From JBHJOF01 sp050330055 (GTDB lineage Bacteria; Pseudomonadota; Alphaproteobacteria; Kiloniellales; JAKSDN01), in assembly GCA_050330055.1 (NCBI GenBank), contig JBHJOF010000149.1, positions 1-5,712 of the forward strand: a DNA stretch of 5,712 nucleotides. Reading direction: 5' to 3'. Made by a program: the position numbers and the translations under genes. Below the pieces are notes generated by a model. That model made no database searches. It was given only the letters and a program-made list of their open reading frames with translations, and was not told where the DNA came from. Each line of letters opens with the position of its first letter. Position 1 is the first letter of the stretch. Positions 5,107 to 5,712 of this stretch are shown one piece after another.

Positions 5107-5598
5107 ATGGCGTCACGGCGCGCCGCAGCGGTGCTGATCGGCCTATTGCTCGGGACTGTGATGCTGGGCCGACCGGCCGTGGCGCAGAACGATAGCCATG
5201 CCGGCTATTACTACCCCATACCGCAGAGCAGCGAGGTCTATCATGCCCGGGCGCGGACCCTGGCGGAGGCCGACCGCTCGCTGCGTATCGGCTTCGTCAC
5301 CGGCATCACCAACCAGTTGCTGTCGCGGCCCTATGCGCCAACCATGGCCATGTTCGCCAAGGGCGACGACGCCCAGAAGCTGATCATCGTCGCCCTCGAG
5401 GAGGGCCGCATCAGCACCCTCTACCGCGCCCGCGCCGTCTTCGCCGAGCTGACTTCCGTCGCCCGCGTCATGCCGATCTTCAAGGAGCTCGGCGTGCAGG
5501 AGTGGTTCACCTTCTTCGACCTGGCCAAGCTGCTCGGCTTCCAGCAGATCACCATCTCCGACGGCGACCGCTTCGCCCACCAGGTGACGATCGACTAG
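5107..5598 (+). CDS. Conserved secreted protein of unknown function
   Basis: The product has 163 residues. It starts with a clear Sec signal peptide: basic MASRR, a hydrophobic core at about 6-20 (AAAVLIGLLLGTVML), and an AVA site giving probable cleavage between Ala26 and Gln27. The mature part of about 137 residues begins QNDSHAGYYYPIPQSSEVYHARA and has no further membrane segment, so it is likely periplasmic. It contains KLIIVALEEGRISTLYRARA (91-110) and ends FFDLAKLLGFQQITISDGDRFAHQVTID. I recognise this as a type of conserved hypothetical protein seen in alphaproteobacteria, sometimes carrying a molybdopterin-guanine dinucleotide synthesis label that I consider unreliable, because there is no nucleotidyltransferase motif and the protein is exported. 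No catalytic residues are evident and no operon partner is visible. The TAG stop abuts the presumed end of an IS630 element, so the last residue or residues may have been altered by insertion. Confidence 0.85.
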   Translation: MASRRAAAVLIGLLLGTVMLGRPAVAQNDSHAGYYYPIPQSSEVYHARARTLAEADRSLRIGFVTGITNQLLSRPYAPTMAMFAKGDDAQKLIIVALEEGRISTLYRARAVFAELTSVARVMPIFKELGVQEWFTFFDLAKLLGFQQITISDGDRFAHQVTID

Positions 5599-5712
5599 TG
5601 CACTGACATAATCAGAGGATTCACAAGCGGGCCGGGTCGTGCGAGTCTGTGGGCATGGCTCAGACCGTCTGCATCTTACTTTCCACCGAAGATCGCGAGC
5701 GTTTGGCCGCCG
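5596..5712 (+). mobile_element. IS630-family insertion sequence, left end (truncated by window)
   Basis: The transposase start at 5655 identifies an IS630-type element. IS630 elements insert at TA and duplicate it. A TA at 5596-5597 is followed by GTGCACTGACATAATCAGAG, whose lower GC content contrasts with the gene to its left and which I take as the terminal repeat and leader of the element. The right end is outside the window, so neither the inverted repeat nor the target duplication can be confirmed; the left boundary is an inference. Confidence 0.65.
5655..5712 (+). CDS. IS630-family transposase, N-terminal fragment
   Basis: Nineteen codons are visible before the window ends: MAQTVCILLSTEDRERLAA. 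This is the characteristic opening of a widespread group of IS630-family transposases (MAQTVC-hydrophobic-LS-x-x-DR-x-RLAA), whose next part is normally a helix-turn-helix of the homeodomain-like type followed by a DDE nuclease domain; neither is in view. An in-frame GTG at 5649 is an alternative start. Codon use differs from the neighbours: TTA, CTT and TTG leucine codons occur within 19 codons, whereas the adjacent genes use CTG and CTC almost exclusively, in keeping with an acquired element. Whether the gene is intact cannot be judged. Confidence 0.75.
   Translation, partial: MAQTVCILLSTEDRERLAA

Noticed and set aside
4758..5108. 117-residue N-terminal extension of NAD kinase
   Set aside because: It translates through repeat copy B and the intergenic promoter region, has no family counterpart, and would bypass the TATACT promoter element.

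Overview
The window is a GC-rich chromosomal stretch, with third codon positions overwhelmingly G or C, most likely from an alphaproteobacterium (Rhodospirillales-like). The pointers are a GcvA-type LysR regulator beside a DUF1127 small protein, an NAD kinase of the short alphaproteobacterial type with the TPAGSTAYNLSA motif, and a secreted 163-residue protein of a kind I associate with alphaproteobacteria. The taxonomy is inferred from protein character only.

Positions 1-3565 hold a minus-strand series, in transcription order: a GcvA-like LysR regulator (2564-3565), an ArgE-type M20 deacetylase (1377-2567) overlapping it by 4 bases, a 220-base gap carrying a palindromic repeat element, a HAD-family phosphatase (542-1156), and the first 180 codons of a succinylglutamate desuccinylase/aspartoacylase-family zinc hydrolase (1-542) that runs off the left edge. 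Each of the two overlaps suggests translational coupling. The series mixes a regulator with two metal-dependent hydrolases for acylated amino acids, so amino-acid deacylation is a reasonable shared theme, but the substrates are not proven.

Positions 3566-3715 are a divergent regulatory region between the LysR gene and a plus-strand DUF1127 gene (3716-3958); it contains a 10-bp imperfect inverted repeat that overlaps a candidate lysR promoter. The DUF1127 gene converges on nadK (3990-4757, minus). nadK is preceded by a good -10 box and a possible 18-codon leader ORF that overlaps its start by 4 bases and contains a tandem five-codon duplication differing only at synonymous sites.

Positions 4811-5106, between nadK and the next plus-strand gene, contain a second full copy of the repeat element in the opposite orientation to the first, plus a partial copy. 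The two full copies form an inverted pair bracketing argE, lysR, the DUF1127 gene and nadK. Next is a secreted protein of unknown function (5107-5598). Its stop codon coincides with what looks like the TA target site and first base of an IS630-family insertion sequence, whose transposase starts at 5655 and runs off the right edge.

I did not find CRISPR, phage, toxin-antitoxin or defence genes. Most of the window is ordinary housekeeping and metabolic DNA; the interesting parts are the repeat pair, the nadK leader ORF and the IS junction.
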